A stretch of 64,000 nucleotides of DNA from Amycolatopsis rubida (GTDB taxonomy: Bacteria; Actinomycetota; Actinomycetes; Mycobacteriales; Pseudonocardiaceae). The translations under genes were made by a program, and so were the position numbers. The number at the start of each line of letters is the position of its first letter. Positions within the stretch are counted from its first letter, which is position 1. Below, in pieces: positions 1 through 7,129 of the stretch. Where the stretch lies: the NCBI RefSeq assembly GCF_900115345.1, contig NZ_FOWC01000020.1, positions 79,527-143,526 on the forward strand, written 5' to 3'. The notes beneath the pieces are model-generated. The model was given only the letters and a program-made list of their open reading frames with translations. It was not told the DNA's origin and ran no database searches.

Positions 1-952
1 GCGCCAGCACCGGCAGCCCGCCGAAGGACGTGTTCGCCGCCAGCGCCAGCAGGACGACAGTGGAGAATTGCACTAAGCAGTACCCGAAACCGTTCCCGAG
101 CGACGCGGCGGTCACCTGCGACAGCACTGTCACGCCGTCAACGGGGCGGATCGAGAACTTCCCGATCAGCACGGCGATCCCGAGCAGCATCACCGCGAGC
201 AGCCCAGCGAGCGCGACCTCCGCTCGCTGGGCTCGGCGTACCCGCGGTTCGCGGAAGGACGGGACGGCGTTGGCGATCGCTTCGACGCCGGTCAGTGCCG
301 CGCAGCCGTTCGCGAAAGCTTTGAGCAGCAACAGGACGCCGACCGACTGGAGCGTCTGGAGATGTCCGCTCGCGACAGTCGCGGCCGGAGTGCTGCGAAA
401 GAGACCGACCACGACGACGAGGAGAATCGACCCGACGAACACCGCGGTCGGCACGATGAAGGCACGCGCGCTCTCGGCGATGCCGCGGAGGTTGATGCCG
501 GTGATCAGCGCGAGCACGCCGAGGCAAAGCCACAGCTTGTACGGCAGCAACGAGGGAACCGCCGAGGTCAGCGCGGCGACCCCGGCGGCGGACGACACCG
601 CGACGTTCAGCACGTAGTCGACGATCAGCGACGCCGCGGCAACGAGCGACGCGCGGCGGCCGAGATGAGCGCGGCTGACGCCGTAGGCCCCGCCGCCGTG
701 CGGAAACGCGGCGATGACCTGCCGATACGACAGGGTCAGGACGGCGAGCAAGAGGGCGATCGCCAGCGTCACCGGGAGGGTGAAGCCGAGCCCCGTCCCG
801 CCGGCGACGGCCAGGACGAGCACGATCGCCTCGGGTCCGTAGGCGACCGACGCCATCGCGTCGAGGGACAGTGCGGCGAGGCCGCCGAGGACGGAAAGCC
901 GGTGCCGATCGGCGGCCCGCGGCGTTCCCGGGCGGGACAAAGTTGCGGTCAC
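1..952 (-). CDS. APC-family amino acid permease (3' end outside window)
   Basis: The first 317 residues of an integral membrane transporter are present; the gene runs off the left edge. The start is a GTG at 952. The product is almost wholly hydrophobic, with about eight membrane segments visible. It carries DAMASVAYGPEAI near residue 31 and a HGGGAYGVSR loop in the first part. The visible end, AANTSFGGLPVLA, matches the APC transporter families that have an AANTSF(A/G) motif after the seventh or eighth helix. The family imports amino acids or polyamines by proton symport. Substrate cannot be told from the sequence. Full length would be about 600 residues if it follows the usual actinobacterial form. 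Confidence 0.85.
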   Translation of the reverse strand, partial: MTATLSRPGTPRAADRHRLSVLGGLAALSLDAMASVAYGPEAIVLVLAVAGGTGLGFTLPVTLAIALLLAVLTLSYRQVIAAFPHGGGAYGVSRAHLGRRASLVAAASLIVDYVLNVAVSSAAGVAALTSAVPSLLPYKLWLCLGVLALITGINLRGIAESARAFIVPTAVFVGSILLVVVVGLFRSTPAATVASGHLQTLQSVGVLLLLKAFANGCAALTGVEAIANAVPSFREPRVRRAQRAEVALAGLLAVMLLGIAVLIGKFSIRPVDGVTVLSQVTAASLGNGFGYCLVQFSTVVLLALAANTSFGGLPVLA

Positions 953-1029
953 CCGCTCAGGCTGGCCCCCGGGCGGCGCTCACGAGGCGGTCGTTGACGG
1001 TTTCCTGACAGTGATCCGGTCAACGAGGG

Positions 1030-1293
1030 TTACCGGGTGCCGCCTTTCCCGTGCCGCACCGCGAACGGCCCGCCCAAGAGCACGGCGAGCGCGACCACCC
1101 CGGCCACGATCATGCCCGGCCGCGAGTCGAACGCCCCGGTGGCGATCAGCACTGCGCCGGTGACGATCGCCAGCACCTCCAGCGCGGGACGGCACCGCCC
1201 GGATCCACGGGCCAGCTTGGCGCTGAGCCACGGATCCGCGGCGGACAAATCGCGTTCGATTTCGTTCAGCGCGCGCTGTTCCCGGTCGGTCAG
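1030..1293 (-). CDS. DUF3040 small membrane protein, probable CTG start
   Basis: The frame reads LTDREQRALNEIERDLSAADPWLS, the N-terminal signature of DUF3040, followed by two short membrane segments and a basic tail (about 87 aa). The in-frame stop upstream leaves no ATG or GTG before this signature. The only codon that keeps it is a CTG at 1293, overlapping the TGA of the DUF3618 gene as CTGA. A TTG at 1248 would give 72 residues and lose the conserved helix. It is the third gene of a coupled operon with holin-X and DUF3618. Function of the family is unknown; it is common in actinobacteria and often lies with envelope or stress genes. Confidence 0.7.
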   Translation of the reverse strand: MTDREQRALNEIERDLSAADPWLSAKLARGSGRCRPALEVLAIVTGAVLIATGAFDSRPGMIVAGVVALAVLLGGPFAVRHGKGGTR

Positions 1294-1610
1294 CCCGCGT
1301 CACCCTGCTTCCGGTGCGCGTGCCGGCGGCGGATCACAAAGCGGAGCACGACCACCCCGCCGAAGACCGCCGCGAACAGCGGGAGCGGGTTGCTCCGGAC
1401 CGCCTGCGCACCAGCGCGGACCTTCTCCGCGGCTGGCGCCGAGACGGTCTTCTCGACCTGTTCGGCGGCCTGGTCGATCGTCGCGTCGACCTTCTCGCCT
1501 GCCCGCGTGCGGACGTCCAGCTTGTGGCTCAGCGCGTCCAGCGTTTCGGCCAGTTCCTCGCGGGTGACGTCCCGGTCCGCCCGGGCCCGCTCGACCTCGC
1601 GTTCCGTCAT
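1290..1610 (-). CDS. DUF3618 domain protein
   Basis: A 106-residue protein that begins with the charged helix typical of DUF3618 (RADRDVTREELAETLDALSHKLD) and has a single membrane segment near residues 75-95 followed by a basic tail. It overlaps the holin-X stop by ATGA and the next gene by CTGA, so the three genes are translationally coupled. The family is of unknown function and is nearly always found next to a holin-X-like protein, as here, which suggests a joint role at the cell membrane. Confidence 0.85.
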   Translation of the reverse strand: MTEREVERARADRDVTREELAETLDALSHKLDVRTRAGEKVDATIDQAAEQVEKTVSAPAAEKVRAGAQAVRSNPLPLFAAVFGGVVVLRFVIRRRHAHRKQGDAG

Positions 1611-2017
1611 GACCGCACCTGCTTCATCGTCTCGACGTCCTCGCGGACCCGTTCGACCGATTCCTCCGGCACCACCGGCCCGGCGCGGCTCGCTTCCTTG
1701 CCGCCGGCCAGCGCCGCGAGGCCCGCGACCAGCAGCAGCGCGCCTCCGACGAGCAGTGCGGACAGCCAGCCGGGCACGACGAGCGCCAAGGCGAGCACGG
1801 CCGCGGCGATCAGGGTCGCGCCGCCCAGGAACGCCAGCACGCCGGCGAACCCGACGAGCCCCGCCCCGATGCCGAAGCGCTTCCCCTTCGCCTGGAGTTC
1901 GGCCATGGCCAAGCGGAGTTCGTCGTGGAGCAGGCGTTTGAGCGAAGCGCTCAGATCGGCGGCGAGGTCCGCGGCGGACTTCTCGTGCGCGGGCGTCCGG
2001 TTCATTTCCTCCAGCAC
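1607..2017 (-). CDS. Actinobacterial holin-X family membrane protein
   Basis: The protein has an N-terminal amphipathic helix (LAADLSASLKRLLHDELRLA) followed by two adjacent membrane helices around residues 50-105, the layout of the phage_holin_3_6 / holin-X family. I chose the GTG at 2017 because GGAGGAA lies at a normal distance before it; the ATG at 2005 has its purine-rich stretch directly against it. It is the first gene of the operon with DUF3618 and DUF3040, behind a strong sigma-B-type promoter. Despite the family name no lysis role is implied; such proteins are ordinary chromosomal membrane proteins in actinobacteria. Confidence 0.82.
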   Translation of the reverse strand: MLEEMNRTPAHEKSAADLAADLSASLKRLLHDELRLAMAELQAKGKRFGIGAGLVGFAGVLAFLGGATLIAAAVLALALVVPGWLSALLVGGALLLVAGLAALAGGKEASRAGPVVPEESVERVREDVETMKQVRS

Positions 2018-2043
2018 GGCTTCCTCCCTTCCTTCTTCGAGGC

Positions 2044-2068
2044 GTACCCGGCAGGTGTGCGGCGAAAC
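2044..2068 (-). promoter_or_regulatory. Sigma-B-type promoter for the holin-X operon
   Basis: On the minus strand the site reads GTTT, 15 bases, GGGTAC, an exact match to the sigma-B-family consensus known from Streptomyces (GNNT, 14-16 bases, GGGTAC/T). The -10 lies about 27 bases before the GTG of the first gene, leaving room for its GGAGGAA ribosome site. Confidence 0.7.
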
Positions 2069-2071
2069 CGG

Positions 2072-2629
2072 TCAGCGCGCTTCCAGCTTGGCGAGGGTTT
2101 CGCGGAGCGCGTCGACGACCCAGCCGTGGCCCAGCGGCAGCGGGCTCGGCACCTGGTCGTCCGGGTCGTCGCGACTGTGCGCCAGTACTTCGACTTCGAC
2201 GCCGGACTCGCGCAACGCGGCGATCTCGGCGTCGTGCTGGACCAGCCAGGCTTCGTCGGCGACGGCGGCGTCACCGGGGCTGATCACACCCTCGGCGGCC
2301 GGGTCGACGAGAAGAACGGACCGCAGCGACCCTGGATGCTCGGCGGCCAGCTGCAGCGCGTCGGCAGCGAGCGGTCCGCTCGTGACGAGGTCGCCGCTCT
2401 CCGGCGCGGCAAGGGTTTCCGCGGTTTCGCGCCACGCGCCCTCGACCGGGATCCGGTACCAGAGGATCTCGTGGTCCTCGGCGAGCGGCCGCCAGGTGGC
2501 GGGAAGGCCGTCGTGTTTGGCCGCGCCCGCCGGGTCGAGCACGATCAGCCGGGGCGCGCCGGACCGGCCTGCCGCGACCAGCGGCGGGCCCTCCGCGCGG
2601 ACCGGGTCGGACGGGAACGGTTTTGGCAT
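2072..2629 (-). CDS. Alpha/beta-hydrolase-like protein lacking the catalytic elbow
   Basis: A 185-residue protein; the ATG at 2629 follows GGAAGGAG. The order of elements recalls an alpha/beta hydrolase: a strand with APRLIVLDPAG, WRPLAEDHEILWYRIP (like the first strands of thioesterases), then LVTSGPLAADALQLAAEHP where active enzymes have GHSxGG, then LRSVLLVDP. The nucleophile serine motif is absent and the chain is shorter than usual (250-300), so a catalytic role is unlikely. This assignment is inference from the pattern; it may instead be an unrecognised family. It has its own sigma-B-type promoter at 2655-2679, which suggests a stress role. Confidence 0.55.
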   Translation of the reverse strand: MPKPFPSDPVRAEGPPLVAAGRSGAPRLIVLDPAGAAKHDGLPATWRPLAEDHEILWYRIPVEGAWRETAETLAAPESGDLVTSGPLAADALQLAAEHPGSLRSVLLVDPAAEGVISPGDAAVADEAWLVQHDAEIAALRESGVEVEVLAHSRDDPDDQVPSPLPLGHGWVVDALRETLAKLEAR

Positions 2630-2654
2630 GTCGGCTCCTTCCACGCGCCTCCGG

Positions 2655-2679
2655 TTACCCGGGCGGGCGGAGGAGAAAC
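2655..2679 (-). promoter_or_regulatory. Sigma-B-type promoter for the hydrolase-like gene
   Basis: Minus strand: GTTT, 15 bases, GGGTAA. The -10 lies 25 bases before the ATG at 2629, with GGAAGGAG between them. The spacing is identical to the promoter at 2044-2068. Confidence 0.65.
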
Positions 2680-2736
2680 CGTCCGGGGGGCGCAACGGCC
2701 GGGAACACGGGCAGCCGGGAGAAAAGAGACAGTCTC

Positions 2737-3127
2737 ATGACCACTGCCCGCGACTTGATGACGCCGGACGCCGGGTGCGTGCGCGAGTCGGACACCGGGC
2801 ACGGCGCCGCGCGGACGATGGCGCGCGAACAGCTGGGAGCGCTGCCGGTCCGCGGCGAGGACAACCGGCTCAAGGGGGATGCTGACCGACCGTGACGTCG
2901 TGGTGAAGGTGATCGCCGAGGGCAAGGACCCGCGCGGTGCAGGCCGGCGAGCTGGCGCACGGCGAACTGGTGACGGACGACGTCGCCGAGATCCTGCAGA
3001 CCAGTCGCAGCATCAGGTGCGGTGCCTGCCGGTGATCGACGGCCGCGACCTGATCGGCGTCGTCGCGCGCGCCCTGCCCAATCCGGAGGCCGGAGTGCTG
3101 GCCGAGGCGCTGTCGCAGGATTACTGA
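2737..3127 (+). pseudogene. CBS-domain protein, frameshifted
   Basis: The first frame starts MTTARDLMTPDAGCVRESDT and reaches EDNRLKG, the first half of a two-CBS-domain protein. It then leaves frame at a run of five G near 2875 and ends at 2895. The continuation (MLTDRDVVVKVIAEGKDP) is open in another frame from 2879. A second shift follows (QAGELAHGELVTDDVAEILQ is in a third frame), and HQVRCLPVIDGRDLIGVVA to the final SQDY returns to the frame of the second part. At least three frame changes and a short loss near the second CBS domain are needed. An intact copy would be about 135 aa. Such proteins bind adenylates and belong to stress regulons in actinobacteria. Sequencing error in the G run could explain only the first break. 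Confidence 0.8.
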
Positions 3128-3137
3128 CCGTCCCCGG

Positions 3138-3162
3138 GTTTGCCGGACGCGGATCGGGGTAA
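3138..3162 (+). promoter_or_regulatory. Sigma-B-type promoter upstream of a hairpin
   Basis: GTTT, 15 bases, GGGTAA: an exact match to the sigma-B-type consensus. The predicted start near 3169 is followed by a strong hairpin at 3201-3233 before any gene, so the transcript may be short, or may read on to the SDR gene. Confidence 0.6.
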
Positions 3163-3200
3163 CCGCCGCGCATCCGCAGAGCGGAGCAGGGGGCTAGAGG

Positions 3201-3237
3201 CCGCGCGACCGTCGCAAGGGGACGGTCGCGCGGTTCT
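3201..3237 (+). terminator. Intrinsic terminator-like hairpin
   Basis: A perfect 13-bp stem (CCGCGCGACCGTC and its complement) with a 7-base loop at 3201-3233, followed by TTCTT. It lies behind the broken CBS gene and before the SDR promoter. Confidence 0.65.
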
Positions 3238-3243
3238 TGCCGT

Positions 3244-3268
3244 GATTGAACCGCGGCCCAGCGGGTAG
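3244..3268 (+). promoter_or_regulatory. Sigma-B-type promoter for the SDR gene
   Basis: GATT, 15 bases, GGGTAG. The -10 lies about 40 bases before the GTG start at 3308, with GGGGAGG as ribosome site between. Confidence 0.55.
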
Positions 3269-3307
3269 CCGGAACGGAACAGAACCGACTTTCCGGGGAG
3301 GATTCCC

Positions 3308-4165
3308 GTGGCCGACCGCATCCGACCTCCGCAGCAGCAGGACCCGCCGGGCACCACCGCGGCAATGGACCCGCGGCCGCGCGATTCGATGACCGGCTAC
3401 GAGGGCCGCGGCCTGCTGGCCGGACAACGCGCGCTGATCACCGGCGGTGATTCCGGCATCGGCCGCGCGGTGGCGATCGCCTTCGCGAAGGAAGGCGCGG
3501 ACGTCGCGATCTCCTACCTCGACGAGCACGAGGACGCCGAGTACACCGCGGACCGCGTGCGCGCGGAGGGCCGGGAATGCGTGCTGCTGCCCGGTGATCT
3601 CGCCGGGGCGAAGCAGTGCCGGGACATCGTCGAGCGCACTCTGTCCGAACTGGACGGACTCGACATCCTGGTGAACAACGCGGCGACGCAATGGCCGGTC
3701 GACCGTCCCGAGGACCTGACCGAAGAGCAGTGGATGCACACGTTCGACGTGAATCTGCACAGCTACTTCCGGGTGACCGCCGCCGCGCTGCCGCATCTGG
3801 GCGATGGGGACGTCATCATCAACACCGGTTCGGTGAACGGCTTGCGCGGCAACAAGAGCCTCATCGATTACTCGGCGACGAAGGGCGCGATCCACGCGTG
3901 GACGTACGCGATGGCGCAGGCCTTGGCGGATCGCGGGATCCGGGTGAACTGCGTCGCGCCGGGTCCGGTGTGGACGCCGCTGATCCCGTCGACGTTCCCG
4001 CCGGAGAAGGTGGAGAAGTTCGGCTTGCAGGCGCCCATGCGGCGGGCGGCGCATCCGGACGATCTCGCGCCGTCGTATGTCTTCCTCGCGTCGAATCGGC
4101 TGTCTTCGTACTACAGCGGCGAGGTGCTGGCCGCGCTGGGCGGCGAAACGGTTCCGGGCGGCTAA
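3308..4165 (+). CDS. SDR-family NAD(P)-dependent oxidoreductase
   Basis: A 285-residue short-chain dehydrogenase of the subgroup with an extended N-terminus. The Rossmann signature TGGDSGIGRAVA is near residue 46, the NNAA motif near residue 123, the catalytic serine in NTGSVNG, and the YSATK active site near residue 195. The NADP or NAD preference is not clear. The GTG start follows GGGGAGG. This subgroup (the general stress SDRs related to YhxC/YghA) reduces aldehydes or ketones; the exact substrate is unknown. It is a single gene behind a sigma-B-type promoter, facing the ThDP enzyme. Confidence 0.9.
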   Translation: MADRIRPPQQQDPPGTTAAMDPRPRDSMTGYEGRGLLAGQRALITGGDSGIGRAVAIAFAKEGADVAISYLDEHEDAEYTADRVRAEGRECVLLPGDLAGAKQCRDIVERTLSELDGLDILVNNAATQWPVDRPEDLTEEQWMHTFDVNLHSYFRVTAAALPHLGDGDVIINTGSVNGLRGNKSLIDYSATKGAIHAWTYAMAQALADRGIRVNCVAPGPVWTPLIPSTFPPEKVEKFGLQAPMRRAAHPDDLAPSYVFLASNRLSSYYSGEVLAALGGETVPGG

Positions 4166-4323
4166 CCTTCACGGACCTTCAGCGGTCTGGGGAGTCGGAT
4201 CCGACACCGGCTTTCCCGCGACCCCGCCCTGGCCACGACGAGCGCGGTGGAGTCCCGGGAGAGCGCGCCGCCCGGCACCGGGCAGCGCGCGTCGATCCCG
4301 TTCGGTGTGCGGGGCGGCGACGG

Positions 4324-6117
4324 CTACCGCGACCGTCCGGGCAGGAACTCCTGCAGCTTCGTCTTCGCGCCCTGGAACATCAGGTGGAACGCTTCGGGAT
4401 CGCCCTTGAGCACGGACTCGGTCACCGATTTCATCTGCTCGAACGTCGCGTGCGGCGGAATCGGCGGGACCTCCGCGTCACAGCGCACGTCCAGCACCGT
4501 CGGCCGGTCCGCGGCGAACGCGGTCCGCCAGGCCGAAGCGAGATCGCCCGGATCGTCGACGTTGACGCCGTCGAGGCCGACGCTGCGGGCGAACCCGGCG
4601 TAGTCGACGTCCGGCAGCGACTGCGATTCCTCGAACTTCGGCGCGCCGCCCATCGCGCGCAGCTCCCACGTGACCTGGTTGAGGTCGTTGTTGTGGAACA
4701 CGCAGACGACGCACCGCGGATCGGTCCACAATCCCCGGTAGCGGGCGATGGTGATCAGCTCGGCCATCCCGTTCATCTGCATCGCGCCGTCGCCGACCAG
4801 CGCGATCGCCGGCCGGTCGGGATGCGCGAACTTGGCGCCGATCGCATACGGCACGGCGGGACCCATCGTCGCGAGCGTGCCGGACAGCGTGCTCCGGATG
4901 CCTTCGCGGATCCGGAGATTGCGCGCGTACCAGTTGGTCGACGAGCCGGAATCGGCGGTGACCATCGCGTCGCCCGGGATCTGCTTCGACAGCTCGTGCA
5001 CGATCCGCATCGGGTTGACCGGTTTCGCGTCGACCTCGGCCTGCTGGTCCATTGTGGTCCACCAGCCGGCGACGTTCTTCTCGATGTTCTCGCGCCACGA
5101 ACGGTTTTCGCCCCGGTTCAGCTTCGGCAGCAGCGCGCGCAGGGTCGCGGCGGCGTCGCCGACGAGGTTGACCTCGGTGGGGTAGCGCATGCCGATGAAC
5201 CGGCCGTCGATGTCGATCTGCACCGCGCGGGCCTGGCCGTACTCCGGCAGGAACTGGCTGTACGGGAAATTGGACCCGACGATCAGCAGCGTGTCGCAGT
5301 CGCGCATCATCTCGTAGCTCGGCCGGGTGCCGAGCAGGCCGATCGCGCCGGTCACGTACGGCAGGTCGTCGGGGAGAACATCCTTGCCCAGCAACGCTTT
5401 CGCCACTCCGGCCCCGGTGAGGTCGGCGACCTGGCGCAGCTCGCCGGCCGCGCCGCGCGCGCCTTGCCCGACGAGGATCGCGACCTTCTCCCCGGCGTTG
5501 AGCACCTCGGCCGCCTCGGTGATGGCGGGTTCGGGCGGCACCGGATTCGGCCACGCGGTCCCGGGCGGGCTCGACGGCATCTGCTTGAACGCGTGCCGCG
5601 GCGGCTCGTACGGCTCTTCCTGCAGATCCGCCGGGACGATCAGCGCGGTCGGCGTGCGGGACGCCTGCGCGACCCGGAACGCGCGGTCGAGCGCGTTGGG
5701 CAGCTGCTCGGCGACGTTCACCTCGATGCAGTACTCGTTCGCGACATCCCGGTACAGCGCCTGGAGTTCGACCTCCTGCTGGTAGCTGCCGCCCATCGCG
5801 GTGCGCGCGGTCTGCCCGACGATCGCGACGACCGGGACGTGGTCGAGTTTCGCGTCGTAGAGCCCGTTCAGCAGATGGATCGCGCCAGGCCCGGATGTCG
5901 CCATGCACACGCCGACCGCCCCGCTGAACTTCGCGTAGCCGACCGCGGAGAAGGCGGCCATTTCCTCGTGCCTGGCCTGGACGAAGCGCGGCTGGTTGTC
6001 CGCTTTGCCGAAGGCGGCGACGAGACCGTTGATCCCGTCCCCGGGATACGCGAACACCTGTTCCACGCCCCAGTCACGCAGCCGCGAAAGCAGGTAGTCG
6101 CCGACGGTCTCGGTCAT
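4324..6117 (-). CDS. ThDP-dependent oxidase/decarboxylase, pyruvate oxidase type
   Basis: A 597-residue protein with the three domains of the acetolactate synthase/pyruvate oxidase family. The N-terminal ThDP domain carries the catalytic glutamate in QARHEEMAAF near residue 50. A central FAD/nucleotide-type domain follows, then the C-terminal diphosphate domain with GDGAMQMNGMAE and, about 27 residues on, HNND, the GDG-NN metal site. The best family match is the pyruvate dehydrogenase (quinone)/pyruvate oxidase group, which converts pyruvate to acetate and CO2 with electrons passed to quinone or oxygen. An acetolactate synthase role is less likely because there is no ilvN or ilvC nearby. It is monocistronic, with GGGAGG before its ATG and a sigma-B-type promoter. 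Confidence 0.85.
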   Translation of the reverse strand: MTETVGDYLLSRLRDWGVEQVFAYPGDGINGLVAAFGKADNQPRFVQARHEEMAAFSAVGYAKFSGAVGVCMATSGPGAIHLLNGLYDAKLDHVPVVAIVGQTARTAMGGSYQQEVELQALYRDVANEYCIEVNVAEQLPNALDRAFRVAQASRTPTALIVPADLQEEPYEPPRHAFKQMPSSPPGTAWPNPVPPEPAITEAAEVLNAGEKVAILVGQGARGAAGELRQVADLTGAGVAKALLGKDVLPDDLPYVTGAIGLLGTRPSYEMMRDCDTLLIVGSNFPYSQFLPEYGQARAVQIDIDGRFIGMRYPTEVNLVGDAAATLRALLPKLNRGENRSWRENIEKNVAGWWTTMDQQAEVDAKPVNPMRIVHELSKQIPGDAMVTADSGSSTNWYARNLRIREGIRSTLSGTLATMGPAVPYAIGAKFAHPDRPAIALVGDGAMQMNGMAELITIARYRGLWTDPRCVVCVFHNNDLNQVTWELRAMGGAPKFEESQSLPDVDYAGFARSVGLDGVNVDDPGDLASAWRTAFAADRPTVLDVRCDAEVPPIPPHATFEQMKSVTESVLKGDPEAFHLMFQGAKTKLQEFLPGRSR

Positions 6118-6150
6118 GACAAGTCCTCCCGTGCGTTGAGTCCTCCTCGG

Positions 6151-6176
6151 CTACCCGGGGGCCGGAGGCGCTACAC
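6151..6176 (-). promoter_or_regulatory. Sigma-B-type promoter for the ThDP enzyme
   Basis: Minus strand: GTGT, 16 bases, GGGTAG, 33 bases before the ATG at 6117. It fits GNNT-N14-16-GGGTAN, with the last base less usual. Confidence 0.5.
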
Positions 6177-6280
6177 GTCGTGCCGCGCGGTGGTGACGAT
6201 CCCGATCCTGCTGGACGCCCGCGGCATGTTCCCGAACGGGCCTGAAGGCCAGCCGGATCACCAGCCGCTGCGCGGATGAG

Positions 6281-6690
6281 TCATTCGCGCAGGCTTTCAA
6301 CTCGGCGGATAGCCGGTGCCGGCGAGTGCTCGCGGGGGTGAAGGTGGCGTCGCGCTGTTCCGGCAGCGAAATCGCTGGCGTGGCGAGAGTGCCGCCAGGT
6401 CGAACCTCGGCCGCAGGCAAGTCCGTGCATGCCTTCGACGATCCGGACGAGATCGGCCGCTCCGTCGCGCGGCGGCATGAGGCCGAGCATGCGCACGGGA
6501 CCGTCGGCAGATTCCCCTTCGCGGGCGAGGACCAGGGAGTTATCGACATAGCCGCGGCGGGTGGCCGGTCCGCCGTCGACGGGTCCGAGCGGCCACATCC
6601 CCGCGCCCGTCGTGCAGAAGCGCGGGGAAGTCGCAGCCGCTCGACCGGGCCTCCTCGCGACACCAGCGCCGCGGTGAGCGGGCCGTGATT
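6281..6690 (-). pseudogene. Relic of a GH15 glucoamylase/trehalase-like gene (5' part only)
   Basis: Pieces of the N-terminal domain of a glycoside hydrolase family 15 protein can be read in order. ENHGPLTAALVSRGG starts near 6690. PVDGGPATRRGYVDNSLVL follows in another frame, then SADGPVRMLGLMPPRDGAA and DLVRIVEGMHGLA. In intact relatives these are parts of one frame (DH..TAALVSR.GSVDWLC, then ADGPVRLLDFMPPRD). The catalytic two thirds of the gene are missing; after about 6430 the frame becomes meaningless. At least one frameshift and a large 3' deletion are required. Assignment is from recalled family sequence, not from a search. Confidence 0.6.
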
Positions 6691-6695
6691 CTCGA

Positions 6696-7031
6696 TCAGT
6701 CCCGGCCGAGCGCCTTCGCCAGTTCCTTCTTGGTCATCGTGGACCGGCCGTGGATATTGCGCTGCTTGGCCTCGTTGTACAGCTGGTCGCGCGTCGGGCC
6801 GCCGGGCCCGAGCCGCTTGCCGGAGCGGTGCCCGCCGCGCTGCTGCGGCGATTTGTCCCGTACCGAGGTCTTGCTCGCGCGGTCCGATTCACCCGATTGC
6901 GCCCGGTTCTTGTTCACCGTGCGGGCGGCGATCTCCTTTGCGAGCTTTTCGCTCGCGCCGCGCTCTTCCTGCGCCTGCTCGATGTGCTGGTACTGCCGTT
7001 CGCGTTTCGAACTCCAAGCCTGCTGCGGCAT
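6696..7031 (-). CDS. Plasmid-stabilisation-type protein with Rho-N-like end
   Basis: A 111-residue, very charged protein. The N-terminus (WSSKRERQYQHIEQAQEERG, then EIAARTVNKNRAQSGES) and the C-terminus (GPTRDQLYNEAKQRNIHGRS followed by a short helix MTKKELAKALG) match the small actinobacterial proteins called plasmid stabilisation proteins. The C-terminal 40 residues resemble a Rho N-terminal/SAP-like nucleic-acid binding fold, similar to the tail of the Ku protein encoded nearby. I chose the ATG at 7031 because GGAAGGAG precedes it. No plasmid function is implied; the family is chromosomal and stress-associated. Confidence 0.8.
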   Translation of the reverse strand: MPQQAWSSKRERQYQHIEQAQEERGASEKLAKEIAARTVNKNRAQSGESDRASKTSVRDKSPQQRGGHRSGKRLGPGGPTRDQLYNEAKQRNIHGRSTMTKKELAKALGRD

Positions 7032-7094
7032 CCCAGTCTCCTTCCGCCGTTCTCGGTCCCCGGATTGCCCGCGATGCGCACGCGGAAACATCGT

Positions 7095-7119
7095 GGTTCG
7101 CCGCGCCGGAAACGGGTAC
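7095..7119 (+). promoter_or_regulatory. Sigma-B-type promoter for aconitase
   Basis: GGTT, 15 bases, GGGTAC. The -10 ends only 10 bases before the GTG start at 7130, so a transcript starting about 7 bases after the -10 would be leaderless or nearly so. Confidence 0.55.
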
Positions 7120-7129
7120 CCGTTCGCGA

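Noticed and set aside
2870..2895. Programmed frameshift in the CBS gene at the G run
   Set aside because: Further frame changes and a missing segment downstream make decay or sequence error more likely than a programmed event.
3616..6279. Very long open frame on the plus strand opposite the ThDP enzyme
   Set aside because: It is the antisense shadow of a GC-rich gene; its translation is Arg/Asp/Val-rich and matches no family, while the minus-strand frame has all ThDP motifs.
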